Below are positions 1 to 7,730 of a stretch of 20,208 nucleotides of DNA, piece by piece; the first letter of the stretch is position 1; each line of letters opens with the position of its first letter. The notes below the pieces were generated by a model, which was not told the origin of the DNA, did not search any database, and saw only the letters and a program-made list of their open reading frames with translations. This DNA comes from a virus: positions 1 through 20,208 of the IMG/VR virus record IMGVR_UViG_3300011261_000007; one strand, 5' to 3'. The position numbers and the translations under genes were made by a program.

Positions 1-802
1 TGATGTTAGGGACATAGCGGGCATAGCCGTAACAGAGCCAACGTCCCAGTTGGACAAGTCGGGGTTGGCAAAGACTGCCCATAAGAACAAGCCGCTCATT
101 TGCGTGGCAGAGCCAACTTCCCAGTGTGAAACATCGGGGTTTGCGACTGATGCACCTAAGAACATGCCACTTATAGAGGTAACAGAGCCAACGTCCCAGT
201 TTGAAACATCGGGGTTTGCCAACTGCCGATCTAAACATGCCGTTCATAGCAGTTACCGCCCCGAATTCAACCGCGACTGTAGCTGATGTGGTCATATTGG
301 CGCAGCCGAAGAAGCCGCCGTTAAGGACAGTTAAGCCGATAGGAACCCAGTTGCTTACGTCCTTAATCTTCAACATATCACCGGCATCATTAAATGACCA
401 CTTCGGGCACGTGCCATCAATAGTTATCTCGTATGTATCGGCAGTAGCATATACGTGGGACGGGCTTGGGGTGGTTACGACCTCAATGGCAGAGCCGTCC
501 CCCCAATCTACCGTGAAGTTATTGCTGGCTGATGTGGCCGGTAGGGTGATAGTCTCGCTAGCGGCAGTGGTGTCCCACGTGGTGATGAATGATAACGATG
601 GCGCGGGGAGAGGTGTCGCGCCTATATATGGAATATATTCAGCCTCCATAGTTGAGATGTATTCCTGCGCCGTTTTGATTTCTCCAGCTATGCCGCTTAT
701 CAATGCTCGAAGATTAGACCCAGCTATGTTTTTAGCGTCGAATGTCTTCCCGTTTGGGAGGTATTTCGCTATAGAGTTTGCGTGGTCTTCGCGGCTCGCC
801 AT
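1..802 (-). CDS. Tail-tip/receptor-binding protein: gp48-like anchor plus PKD-like and BspA (DUF285) repeats; partial, frameshifted
   Basis: The ATG at 802 overlaps the stop of the upstream baseplate J-like gene (TAATG), so the start is firm. The gene runs off the left edge. Residues 1-57 look like the short N-terminal region of Mu gp48/YmfQ-type baseplate proteins (YLPNGKTFDA, then GSNLRALISGIAGE). Residues about 68-130 read FITTWDTT, ITLP, FTVDWGDGS and HVYATADTYEITI, the PKD-like lead-in that usually precedes BspA-type surface repeats. From about residue 148 come 25-26 residue repeats of the DVSNW...GMF type. Near 214-232 the repeat is two bases short, so the frame that begins at 802 leaves the repeat frame (it reads GKPRCF instead of NPDVSNW). 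The repeat resumes in the +1 frame down to the window edge. The starting frame also stays open to the edge. This is probably the receptor-binding or adhesion protein at the baseplate tip. The frame break could be a sequencing indel, a real inactivation, or recoding. Confidence 0.72.
   Translation of the reverse strand, partial: MASREDHANSIAKYLPNGKTFDAKNIAGSNLRALISGIAGEIKTAQEYISTMEAEYIPYIGATPLPAPSLSFITTWDTTAASETITLPATSASNNFTVDWGDGSAIEVVTTPSPSHVYATADTYEITIDGTCPKWSFNDAGDMLKIKDVSNWVPIGLTVLNGGFFGCANMTTSATVAVEFGAVTAMNGMFRSAVGKPRCFKLGRWLCYLYKWHVLRCISRKPRCFTLGSWLCHANERLVLMGSLCQPRLVQLGRWLCYGYARYVPNI
29..251 (-). repeat. 75-nt tandem repeat encoding 25-residue BspA/DUF285-type units (75, 75, 73 nt)
   Basis: Three consecutive units start at 29, 104 and 179 on the plus strand, each with the block GAGCCAAC(G/T)TCCCAGT and then TCGGGGTT about 20 bases later. 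On the minus strand a unit reads ANPDVSNWDVGSVT...GMF. The first two units are exactly 75 nt and the third is 73 nt, which breaks the reading frame. A more divergent 78-nt unit (26 residues) precedes them in transcription order, at 252-329. These are protein-coding repeats, not a CRISPR: there are no unique spacers between identical repeats. Confidence 0.85.
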
Positions 803-2349
803 TAGAAGGTCACAGTCCCTTTTGTCGCAATCTCACCGGAGTTTATCGCTATATCGCCAGACGGGGCGGATAGTTCAAAGCTCAGCACGATGGCCCCGGT
901 ATCAGGATCAACGGCGTTCTTGATGGCGGCCCGGTACGCGTCCTCATCTACATCAGCGCCAACGGTTGTTTCCTCATCATGAAATTGCGCGATATTTTCC
1001 TCGACTGCTGCCCGCATTGTCGGGGTGTCGGGGCTTAACGCCGTGAATGTGTAATTAACAACGACGGCTGTAGGAGCTTTGACAATATTATCACTAGATG
1101 CCGTATTGGCTGGCCTGATTGAGTCGATAGCATCTTTCACATCCTGCACTTCTGATGCCGATGGGATTGTGGTTGCGTCATTATCACGCATGAAAAATGT
1201 CCGCACCTGCCCGAGCGGGATCGATGTTGCAGCCGATATAGTGCCAGTTGCTGGCGTTGCTGGCGCTCCAAACACGACGTAGTGAAAAGTTGTTGAGCTT
1301 TCCACGATTATCCTGACGTTGCTTGCATTGTATTCAGTCTCAGCGGCCCCGGTGATTGACGTTTCCTGCCCGTCATCGAAGCCATGGGCTGAGGAGGCCA
1401 CCACTGTTGCAACATTCCCTGACCGCGTGATTGATGATACTGAAATAGTACCGATCTCAGTACCAGCAGGCTCAACAAAGACTCTTGTTACTCCTGGCAC
1501 TTCTTTTGCTTTTGATGAAATGTCCGACTCATTGAAGTGGGCCACGGGGTTTCTGATCTTTTCGAGATACCGCAGCCTGTATTCTTCTAGCGCCTCCTCA
1601 TCTGTCCCACCGCCAACCGCGCCGAAATCAACGTACAAGGTGTCATCAACCCCAGCAATCGGGCTTTGCAAGCTTAGCGGGGTATCGGCGTCAAGATTTG
1701 TAGCAGCACCAAACCCTGTTGACTCTATGTCTACGGTTCCAAGGGTATAAGACGCAATGATAGTGCCGGTAGCAGGGGTTGCTGGCGATCCAGCCACTTG
1801 ATAGGTGAATGACGCAGCACCTGTGACGACTATTTCCGCGTTCGTGAGATTATATTCGGCCTGTCCTGCGCCTGAAATAGTAACAGGGATGGCAGAAGCT
1901 AGGCCGTGATCGCTCGCGGTTGTCGCGGTGGCCGTGGTTCCGCTGCGAGTAATTGACAAGATGTTGATTGCTTGAGCCGCGATCATCACGCTTGAGGTTG
2001 TGACAAACTCCTCGCCGCCAGCTGGGAGAGTTACGCCGATCCCAATTGATGCGCCCGGCGTGCCTGTGGCTGCTGCGCTTCCCGATGACTGAGATGCTGG
2101 AGTCTTTGGGCCAACGTAAATATCGCCCCATTTAACAGCTGCTTCGTCGTCCGCTGTATCAGGGAATAGACGTGTCTCAGTCCGGCGCAGGTCTTGGTAA
2201 AAGTCAAATATGCGGCGCGCTATCCCGGCGATCAGAGATCGGAGCCAGTGAACCCGGAGATAAGGGTTTGAATCCGGCGCTTCTCGCGCAACATCCGCCT
2301 TGATCCTGTCCTCAACCTGCCCCGTGCTGTCTGGTGTTCCAACTGACAT
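802..2349 (-). CDS. Baseplate J-like wedge protein (Mu gp47 type) with two inserted beta modules
   Basis: This 515-residue protein is expected to form part of the baseplate wedge linking the hub to the tail fibres. The J-family signatures are present in order: LFPDTADDEAAVKWGDIY near residue 61, the LSLQSPIAGVDD segment near 225, the GGTDEEALEEYRLRYLEKIR segment near 247-266, VPGVTRVFV near 284, TFFMRDND near 384, and LSPDTPTMRAAVEENI near 438. Two copies of one small module of about 70 residues interrupt this backbone, at about 128-200 and 302-374. Each begins SITRSG, carries a His-Gly pair about 14 residues later, and ends PATPATGTI. The family is normally nearer 350-390 residues, and the insertions explain the excess. 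The ATG overlaps the stop of the gp46-like gene (TAATG), and its own stop overlaps the next ATG, so translation is probably coupled. The family call is secure; the role of the inserts is unknown. Confidence 0.9.
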   Translation of the reverse strand: MSVGTPDSTGQVEDRIKADVAREAPDSNPYLRVHWLRSLIAGIARRIFDFYQDLRRTETRLFPDTADDEAAVKWGDIYVGPKTPASQSSGSAAATGTPGASIGIGVTLPAGGEEFVTTSSVMIAAQAINILSITRSGTTATATTASDHGLASAIPVTISGAGQAEYNLTNAEIVVTGAASFTYQVAGSPATPATGTIIASYTLGTVDIESTGFGAATNLDADTPLSLQSPIAGVDDTLYVDFGAVGGGTDEEALEEYRLRYLEKIRNPVAHFNESDISSKAKEVPGVTRVFVEPAGTEIGTISVSSITRSGNVATVVASSAHGFDDGQETSITGAAETEYNASNVRIIVESSTTFHYVVFGAPATPATGTISAATSIPLGQVRTFFMRDNDATTIPSASEVQDVKDAIDSIRPANTASSDNIVKAPTAVVVNYTFTALSPDTPTMRAAVEENIAQFHDEETTVGADVDEDAYRAAIKNAVDPDTGAIVLSFELSAPSGDIAINSGEIATKGTVTF

Positions 2350-2795
2350 TAGAAATTACCCGTATTGTCCCATATTGCGTAGAATCTCCGATCTACAGGA
2401 GACCCGCCACGGAATAGATTGATATTCGCGCAGACTTTCCCGGCATTTAGGAATGGCTGCTCTACCGCTGTATTCACCGCTATTTCGTCGCCGATGAGCC
2501 ATTGTAGCCCGTTGTTGACGACCACGCCAAGCTCCGCCAAAACAGACCCTGTAACGCGCTCCTGCTCGAACATCCACGCCTTATTGCCTTGCTCGAAATC
2601 TGGAGTTGTTTCATTCCCGATCCAACCTCTGCGCCTGTCTGATTCTGGTATTTCAGTGCTGCTCGCCCTCACCTCCTCAAACAAAGACATGAGAATAGCA
2701 GTGTCCAAGCTCTCGATCATTGAGATGTCGCCGCTATCAGTCCATTCTATATCATAATAGCCTTTGCTATTAACAATCTTTACATCAGTTGTCAT
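2349..2795 (-). CDS. Baseplate wedge protein, Mu gp46-like (gp25/W-type)
   Basis: This is a 148-residue protein of the phage GP46 family, which helps initiate sheath assembly at the baseplate in Mu-like phages. The family hallmark is visible as DRRRGWIGNE near residues 53-62, followed by GNKAWMFEQERVTGSVLAEL near 70-89. The N-terminal strand DIEWTDSGDI is also typical. It overlaps the spike gene by four bases (ATGA at 2795-2792) and the J-like gene by one base. Its place between the gp45-like spike and the gp47-like wedge protein is the Mu order. Length and motifs are complete, with no sign of damage. Confidence 0.88.
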   Translation of the reverse strand: MTTDVKIVNSKGYYDIEWTDSGDISMIESLDTAILMSLFEEVRASSTEIPESDRRRGWIGNETTPDFEQGNKAWMFEQERVTGSVLAELGVVVNNGLQWLIGDEIAVNTAVEQPFLNAGKVCANINLFRGGSPVDRRFYAIWDNTGNF

Positions 2796-3337
2796 GCGTG
2801 TGGACCGCCTGTATCGACTTCAGTATCGCCGCGCGAGTCGTTGGCTTGCGAGTGTATGTGATTAGCCATCTCGACCCCTCCCACTGTTAATGATGACACT
2901 GCGGCTACTGTCGCAGCAGTTGACGTGCCGGTGGTGGTTGTATTGCCACCGACAGCCAGGTTGCCGTCAATAGTAGCATTACCGCTTATATTAGTCTCAG
3001 CTGCCGTGATATTTGCAACTGAGCATGTGATATTTACACCGCTTTCGCCAGCGTCAATATCAAGTGTTCCGTCATTTCTTGCGATGATCCGGGTATTTGT
3101 CTCTGGGTGAAAGAATACCGGCTCACCTCGGCCTAGGTCGCCTGGTCTTTTCACTGTCACCGGTATTGAGTATCCGTTCCCAAAAGTTCGCACCCTGGCA
3201 CCATCTGGCAAATCACAATACAATCCATAAGGGTAAATTATAGTGTCATCACCAACGCGCCCTAGAGCAGATGTCTGCTGGTTTGGGAATGTCTTTCCTT
3301 TGTCTTTGCCGGTAATCCTAGCCCAAAGAGAACGCAT
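2792..3337 (-). CDS. Baseplate spike / assembly protein V (Mu gp45-like)
   Basis: This 181-residue protein should form the trimeric membrane-piercing spike under the tail tube. The N-terminal half (about residues 25-80, from SALGRVGDD to GLGRGEPVFFHPE-like sequence) corresponds to the OB-fold region. Residues about 83-150 are a run of short Gly/Asn/Thr-rich strands expected of a triple-stranded beta-helix (GNATIDGNLAVGGNTTTTG). Near the C-terminus NHIHS supplies an H-x-H pair; in P2 gpV and related spikes such a pair binds an iron ion at the tip. The start at 3337 lies 20 bases inside the end of the hub gene, and the stop overlaps the gp46-like gene. The family assignment is good; metal binding is inferred from the motif. 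Confidence 0.85.
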   Translation of the reverse strand: MRSLWARITGKDKGKTFPNQQTSALGRVGDDTIIYPYGLYCDLPDGARVRTFGNGYSIPVTVKRPGDLGRGEPVFFHPETNTRIIARNDGTLDIDAGESGVNITCSVANITAAETNISGNATIDGNLAVGGNTTTTGTSTAATVAAVSSLTVGGVEMANHIHSQANDSRGDTEVDTGGPHA

Positions 3338-4418
3338 CGTTCTGGTCTCCTATCGGCTTCTGTGAAAGGATTAAATCATCAATCGTATAACCATCCTTCT
3401 CCACGAACTCAAGCGATGTGGCTGTTGGCTGCCCTTCTCCCTGGGTGAATGTAGCGGTATTCAGGAGCATCTTTCTACTGATGTCCGCGACATCTGAATT
3501 AACCTGTACTAGCGTATTCACATCCCACAGCCCGCCATTTGGCTTCTGATGCCCTTTGACGCTGCAATTGAACCGCGTAGCCCTCGATTTTGCCAGCTGG
3601 TTAGACCACTTTGCCCTGTCTTTCAGCTGCTCGTTGCTGTAGCTCTTTTCTTCAACGACAACACGCTGCCGCCCTTCTCGGATAGACGAATTGGTGACCC
3701 TACCGCCCTGATCAACAGCAGCCACAATGTCGGTGGAGCCTCCGAAGTTCAAAGCGGCAGGGTCTAACTGGCCCCTGTGGATGTATTTATTAAACTCTTT
3801 TGAGCCGTCAATGATCCACGATTGGGATATGATATTGTTTGAGCTTGAATTCACAAGCCTCTGCACGGTAGCGCCTGAGTCGGATGGTGAGGATTGAGTG
3901 ATGACTATATCCCCGGCACCGTTAGATGTTAGCAGCGCCTGTCTTTTCCTTGAATAGATGGCGGCAAATTCCGCCGCCTTCTGCCCAATTTCAGGCCTTA
4001 TCGCATCCTCTGCAACGTTGAACGGCTTTGGATTTACGTTATCAACGACCACTATGTCGCCACCGATATTCTCGATTGCTATTTCTATAATCCGCTTTAG
4101 CGTCAAAGTACCGTTAGCGTTTAGGTCAGGTATTTGGTCAATGGTTGAATCAATGAAATCACCCGTCTTGTCTCTCCCTGAGTATGTGACGATATGACTG
4201 CCCTCTTGATCTGCCCCATTAACCTCGTCAATGTACCCAGTGAGCACCCTGGTTGAGTCAACGGTAACCACGATGGGGTCTCCCCTCTTGAATGGCGGGA
4301 ACCCTGTTACAGCGCTGGCTGAGAACTCAAAGTCATTAGCCATCGTCTCAAGTGATACCGTGACCTTTGCAGCCACGAAATCAGTATAAGGTACGCCATT
4401 GACGACAAGCTCGATCAT
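3318..4418 (-). CDS. Baseplate hub protein, Mu gp44 / P2 gpD-like
   Basis: This 366-residue protein fits the baseplate hub, a ring at the base of the tail tube that carries the spike. It opens with a short beta-rich region (MIELVVNGVPYTDF), then FPPFKRGDPIVVTVD and VLTGYIDEVN, the pattern of the gpD/gp44 barrel. The phrase IVTYSGRDKTGDFIDSTI near residues 79-96 is characteristic. The C-terminal half has a conserved GGLWDVNTLVQV segment near 296-307. It overlaps the gp43-like gene by four bases (ATGA) and the spike gene by 20 bases. Its position after a DNA-circularisation-type protein and before a gp45-like spike repeats the Mu order. The call is confident at family level. Confidence 0.87.
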   Translation of the reverse strand: MIELVVNGVPYTDFVAAKVTVSLETMANDFEFSASAVTGFPPFKRGDPIVVTVDSTRVLTGYIDEVNGADQEGSHIVTYSGRDKTGDFIDSTIDQIPDLNANGTLTLKRIIEIAIENIGGDIVVVDNVNPKPFNVAEDAIRPEIGQKAAEFAAIYSRKRQALLTSNGAGDIVITQSSPSDSGATVQRLVNSSSNNIISQSWIIDGSKEFNKYIHRGQLDPAALNFGGSTDIVAAVDQGGRVTNSSIREGRQRVVVEEKSYSNEQLKDRAKWSNQLAKSRATRFNCSVKGHQKPNGGLWDVNTLVQVNSDVADISRKMLLNTATFTQGEGQPTATSLEFVEKDGYTIDDLILSQKPIGDQNDAFSLG

Positions 4419-5605
4419 GCTGAAAGAATCCTTATCTCTCCCTCAACAAAGGCGTTCTGCTTGATCCCGTTCAGGTCAGCGATAATGTCGAACAATTCAG
4501 TGTTGCCATAATACTTGTAGACAAGAACCGACAGCGGGATAAGGTCTGTCTCTATCGTGACAATAGATCTTGTTGTGACTCGCGCTCCAGACAGCGCCTC
4601 CTGGGCAGCTACGCGAACCCGATCAAGCAACTCCATTGCCTCATCTGTAACCAGCTGATTATCTCTGATGTCAGAATATTGATCTTCTAGCGCCTGCTGA
4701 GCCAGGTCGAGTTCATCGGTTGTATCATACTCAATCAGTGATGCATTAACGTAGGCATAGCTAAGAGCCTGCGTCCTTATGTTGGAGCGCATCCGGTCTC
4801 TGTTTTCCTTGCGCTCAGCCCTGCTAACCGTGCTGGTATTCACAATCGGGTCTGTGGCACCAAAATTAAACATGCTTTTAAGAGCGCCAAGCGTCTCGCC
4901 AGGTGTCTCATATAGATTATTCAATGACTCATACAGGCCCGCCGTGCTCTCCGCTAAGTCTGCTGGGGCCTCAATCAATGCCCCTATTTTCCCTGATACG
5001 GCATTGATTCGCGCCTTCATTTCAGCGGCTTTCTCGGCTGTTGCCGTGATGATCGTTGACGCGCCCCCAAAGGCTTCCACCATGCCGGATACGTTGTCGA
5101 GCGCATCGGTGAAGTTTGACGGGGCATTCGCTGAGACCTCATAGTTATCTTCGAGATCCGTCTCTAGCTGAGCATTAAGCAGGCTGCTTTCCTGCTGCAC
5201 CCGAGAAGCCAAAGCGCCTGATTGCTGCGGGATGCCAGGCGAATCATTGACCTCGAAAGGGATCGTTATCTTGGCCCGCCCAAGCTCGCTAATTACTTCT
5301 GTTAGCGTATAAACTCCGTTAATGACCTTCTCAACATCTCCGAATGTCGGATGAGTTAATACGCCCTCTTCCCCATCCTCAAGCACCCGTAGCAGGTTGT
5401 CGCGCTCTTGATAATAGTTCTCATGCGGAATCCATACGGCAAGAGTAAATGCCCGTGGGGCTTTTCCCTGAACCTCTATGGCCTGCTTGTCAGCGCCTGG
5501 GTAGTTGAACTTTATTAAGCGATTGCCGCCGGTAGTCGATGCATCCTCGAAAAGGAGATCAACGCCCTTGTACTTCGCCGCCTTGAGTTGGATTAAATCA
5601 GCCAC
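4415..5605 (-). CDS. Mu gp43-like DNA circularisation/tail protein with C-terminal LysM-like segment
   Basis: This 396-residue baseplate-proximal tail protein belongs to the family named for the DNA-circularisation protein N. The N-terminal domain (about residues 1-120) shows YKGVDLLFEDAS, RLIKFNYPG, the stretch ending YYQERDNLLRVLE, and GVLTHPTFGDV, all typical of that family. The centre is helical and Ala-rich. The C-terminus has YKYYGNTELFDIIADLNGI, resembling a LysM or tail-protein-X-like fold that may contact peptidoglycan or the hub. The start is GTG at 5605, eight bases inside the tape-measure gene, and it fits the N-terminal family alignment. Despite its name, its role in virions is structural at the tube-hub junction. 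The stop overlaps the hub gene start. Confidence 0.85.
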   Translation of the reverse strand: MADLIQLKAAKYKGVDLLFEDASTTGGNRLIKFNYPGADKQAIEVQGKAPRAFTLAVWIPHENYYQERDNLLRVLEDGEEGVLTHPTFGDVEKVINGVYTLTEVISELGRAKITIPFEVNDSPGIPQQSGALASRVQQESSLLNAQLETDLEDNYEVSANAPSNFTDALDNVSGMVEAFGGASTIITATAEKAAEMKARINAVSGKIGALIEAPADLAESTAGLYESLNNLYETPGETLGALKSMFNFGATDPIVNTSTVSRAERKENRDRMRSNIRTQALSYAYVNASLIEYDTTDELDLAQQALEDQYSDIRDNQLVTDEAMELLDRVRVAAQEALSGARVTTRSIVTIETDLIPLSVLVYKYYGNTELFDIIADLNGIKQNAFVEGEIRILSA

Positions 5606-7127
5606 CTGTAGCCATCCCTACGTCTGCCCTACGGTTTCCAGCACCAGCTATGGTGGCCGGTGCCATCTGCTCTAGCCCTGGCGCAAGCCCTACATTCACG
5701 CCAACAGCAACCCTTGACCGCAACATGTCAGCGGCTGCGCTTTGGTCGGATGCAATTTTGCTCTCGCCAAACCCAAGGAACTTACCGCCAACATCAAATG
5801 CGCCGGTTAAGTCGAATTGCGAGAAATCCATTGTGGCTATTGCTGCCGCTATTTGTCCAAGCGTTGTGGCAATTCCTTTGAGCATGGCAAAGAATGGCTT
5901 CAAGACACCGATGGCTACATTTATCACGGCGGATAGAGTCTCACCAAGACCGGCCAAGATAACGGCGAGGCCTGATAGGGCCATGCCGAACACCTCAATA
6001 TCTCCAGCATCAAGGCTATCTATAAACCTCTTTATTGTGCCCGCTAGAATTCCCGCACCACCCTCTGACTGCTTAAATGTCTTTATTATCTTCTCATTCA
6101 TCAACACGCCAATAGCCTTCATCCGCGTACTGAATGTTGCCATTCTTACGTCGGCTTGATCTTTCGCCGTATTTGTTCCCCTCAACTTTTTCTCATACAT
6201 GCCAAGGAATTTGACGTTATCAATAAGCGCAAGTCCAACTTTTGCATGCTCCTCACCGAATATTTTGGCCTCCAACTTGGCCCGCGCTGTGCTGTCCTTT
6301 GCCCCGTCTATAGCCTTTTTTACTATCTCAAATGAGCCTTGCAATCCAACCTTCTTGAAATCGATGCCAAGGCGGCGCATTCTTCCAAGGATTGAGTTGA
6401 GCGCGGTTCCGGCCTTCTCAGCCTTGATGCCGCCTTTCGCGGTCGTTTGGATGGCCGCATTTAGCTGAAGGAAGCTAAGGCCAGCAGCCTTTGCCGCTGG
6501 GCCTGCTATCGTTGCAGCAGCCCCAGTCTGGGCGATTTCGGATGATCCGAATTTAGCGCCAGCCGCTAGAATATTGACGAACTCATTCGCCCTGCTTGCA
6601 TCGGCTCCGAACTGATTAAGGCTTTCTGCCGTTATCTGCGCAGCGGAAGCAAGCTCTATGCCTGATGCGTTCTTCAGGAGGAGGACAGATTCAGTCGTCT
6701 TTGTCAGTAGATCGATATTGTCTAGCAGTGCTGGCTTAGCAGAGGCCACTAATTTTATCGCTGTTGCAACCTCTGACTGAGATGCAACGTAAGTCTTTGA
6801 CATGGAGAATATTCGACCCTCAAGGAAACTCAGATCTTTTCCTGTCGCGCCGGTTATTGCAGATAGATCGGCCATTGAGTCTTGAAACTTAGTCCCAATG
6901 TCAACTATCTTCTTAATGCCCAAAGCAAACCCAGCCGCTGATATTGTTTGAGTTACCCAGCTTTTAGCGAGTTTCTTTCCTTTCCGCTTTAGTTGGTCGA
7001 ATATTTTTGTAGTTCTAACGCCTTCCGTGCCGAGATTCCTCATAGCCCTAGCTGCGTTGTTTGCTTGGCGAGACAGGGCGTCCCTTGCCTTGATCAGGTA
7101 CTGAACTGTAAAGCTCTTATTCGCCAC
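5598..7127 (-). CDS. Tail tape measure protein (TP901-type core)
   Basis: This 509-residue protein sets tail length and is expelled with the DNA. Residues about 80-300 match the phage minor-tail/TP901 tape measure core (FQDSMADLSAITGATGKD, LVASAKPALLDN, GAAATIAGPAAKAAGLS). Residues about 378-432 are strongly hydrophobic (GLAVILAGLG, VINVAIGVL), as in other tape measures. The family rule of about 0.15 nm per residue suggests a tail near 75 nm, which is an inference. The start is GTG at 7127, preceded by GAGAGGG at a good Shine-Dalgarno distance. It lies 11 bases inside the chaperone frameshift extension, so translation may be coupled to that product. It overlaps the gp43-like gene by eight bases. 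Confidence 0.9.
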   Translation of the reverse strand: MANKSFTVQYLIKARDALSRQANNAARAMRNLGTEGVRTTKIFDQLKRKGKKLAKSWVTQTISAAGFALGIKKIVDIGTKFQDSMADLSAITGATGKDLSFLEGRIFSMSKTYVASQSEVATAIKLVASAKPALLDNIDLLTKTTESVLLLKNASGIELASAAQITAESLNQFGADASRANEFVNILAAGAKFGSSEIAQTGAAATIAGPAAKAAGLSFLQLNAAIQTTAKGGIKAEKAGTALNSILGRMRRLGIDFKKVGLQGSFEIVKKAIDGAKDSTARAKLEAKIFGEEHAKVGLALIDNVKFLGMYEKKLRGTNTAKDQADVRMATFSTRMKAIGVLMNEKIIKTFKQSEGGAGILAGTIKRFIDSLDAGDIEVFGMALSGLAVILAGLGETLSAVINVAIGVLKPFFAMLKGIATTLGQIAAAIATMDFSQFDLTGAFDVGGKFLGFGESKIASDQSAAADMLRSRVAVGVNVGLAPGLEQMAPATIAGAGNRRADVGMATGG

Positions 7128-7295
7128 TGCTTACCCTCTCTGAAACGGCCTTCATGGCATCGCTTATCTCTTTGACAACTTCATATGTGGCCGACTCTAT
7201 GTAGTCAACAGTTATAGATCCCTGTGACGCTATGGCAAGCTCGAATATTGATTTCCTATACCCTGGCTCCCCTAGCTCCCTGATGTCGTCATAAA
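7117..7295 (-). CDS. -1 frameshift extension of the tail assembly chaperone (GT-type), 58 residues
   Basis: After the chaperone frame closes at TAG (7274-7272), the -1 frame stays open from just after a TGA near 7325 down to TAA at 7119-7117. It reads YDDIRELGEPGYRKS and continues with a helical, charged sequence ending SERVSSGE. No ATG, GTG or TTG precedes most of this frame, so it should be reached only by frameshifting. A slip at TTT (7295-7293), which can re-pair with TTT one base back, gives a 204-residue fusion (146 + 58). The place, between tube/chaperone and tape measure, is where lambda G/GT, P2 E/E' and Mu gp41/41' frameshifts occur. Without this reading, 7128-7271 would be an unexplained gap. 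The exact slip position is inferred. Confidence 0.8.
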
Positions 7296-7730
7296 AGTTC
7301 CGATGTACATCTTCAGGCTGCGCTCAATGTCGGTATATGACATACGGTCATATAATGGCGCGGTGATCTTCTTCTCGCCTGCCATCTGCGCTGAACTGAC
7401 TAGGATTTCTTTAAACGTAACCATGACCTTCTGCATGTCAGCGCCGCCACTTGTCAGCATTGCAAACATGCTGTCGCCGATGTCTTCAGGTGAGCTTTCG
7501 TCATCAGCTTTCTCGGCGGAATCATCCCGCGCATTCTCAATCGCAGACTCTAAATCAAGCCCCTTGATAGCATTCGTGGTTGCCGCGCCGATCTCTGCCT
7601 TGATAATTGACACAAGATGCGCAATCTTTCCTGTTGGCTGCGAAATGGTGATGTGGCTGCCTTCTATCTCGCCGCCAGTGCCTGGTGAATACATGACTGG
7701 ATCAGTCAACTCTACCGTGATTTCTTTCAT
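7272..7730 (-). CDS. Tail assembly chaperone, Mu gp41-like (short form)
   Basis: This 152-residue protein directly follows the tube gene and precedes the tape measure, the standard site of the chaperone that coats the tape measure before tube polymerisation. It begins ITVELTDPVMYSPG, a short N-terminal strand pattern often seen in Mu-like gp41 proteins. It is acidic in the centre (residues about 63-85) and ends with helix-rich sequence (YDRMSYTDIERSLKMYIGTF). GGAG lies about seven bases before the ATG at 7730. The short form ends at TAG in 7272-7274; a -1 shift just upstream gives the long form. The call rests mainly on position and the frameshift arrangement, since the sequence itself is weakly diagnostic. 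Confidence 0.78.
   Translation of the reverse strand: MKEITVELTDPVMYSPGTGGEIEGSHITISQPTGKIAHLVSIIKAEIGAATTNAIKGLDLESAIENARDDSAEKADDESSPEDIGDSMFAMLTSGGADMQKVMVTFKEILVSSAQMAGEKKITAPLYDRMSYTDIERSLKMYIGTFMTTSGS
7293..7299 (-). promoter_or_regulatory. Candidate -1 ribosomal frameshift site (A ACT TTT)
   Basis: In the chaperone frame the codons are GGA ACT TTT ATG. A -1 slip lets TTT re-pair perfectly with TTT, using the last T of ACT. The preceding codon re-pairs imperfectly (ACT to AAC). This is not the canonical X-XXY-YYZ heptamer, but it is the only homopolymer-based slip in the overlap between the TGA near 7325 and the TAG at 7274. No clear downstream pseudoknot was identified by eye. Confidence 0.5.

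Noticed and set aside
29-251. Possible CRISPR array from regular 75-nt periodicity
   Set aside because: The units are direct tandem coding repeats without spacers, and their translation gives a known protein repeat pattern.
201-923. Plus-strand open frame of 240 codons
   Set aside because: It is antisense to the tail-tip gene and the end of the J-like gene, both supported by family motifs. Its translation has no domain pattern, and the whole operon runs on the other strand.
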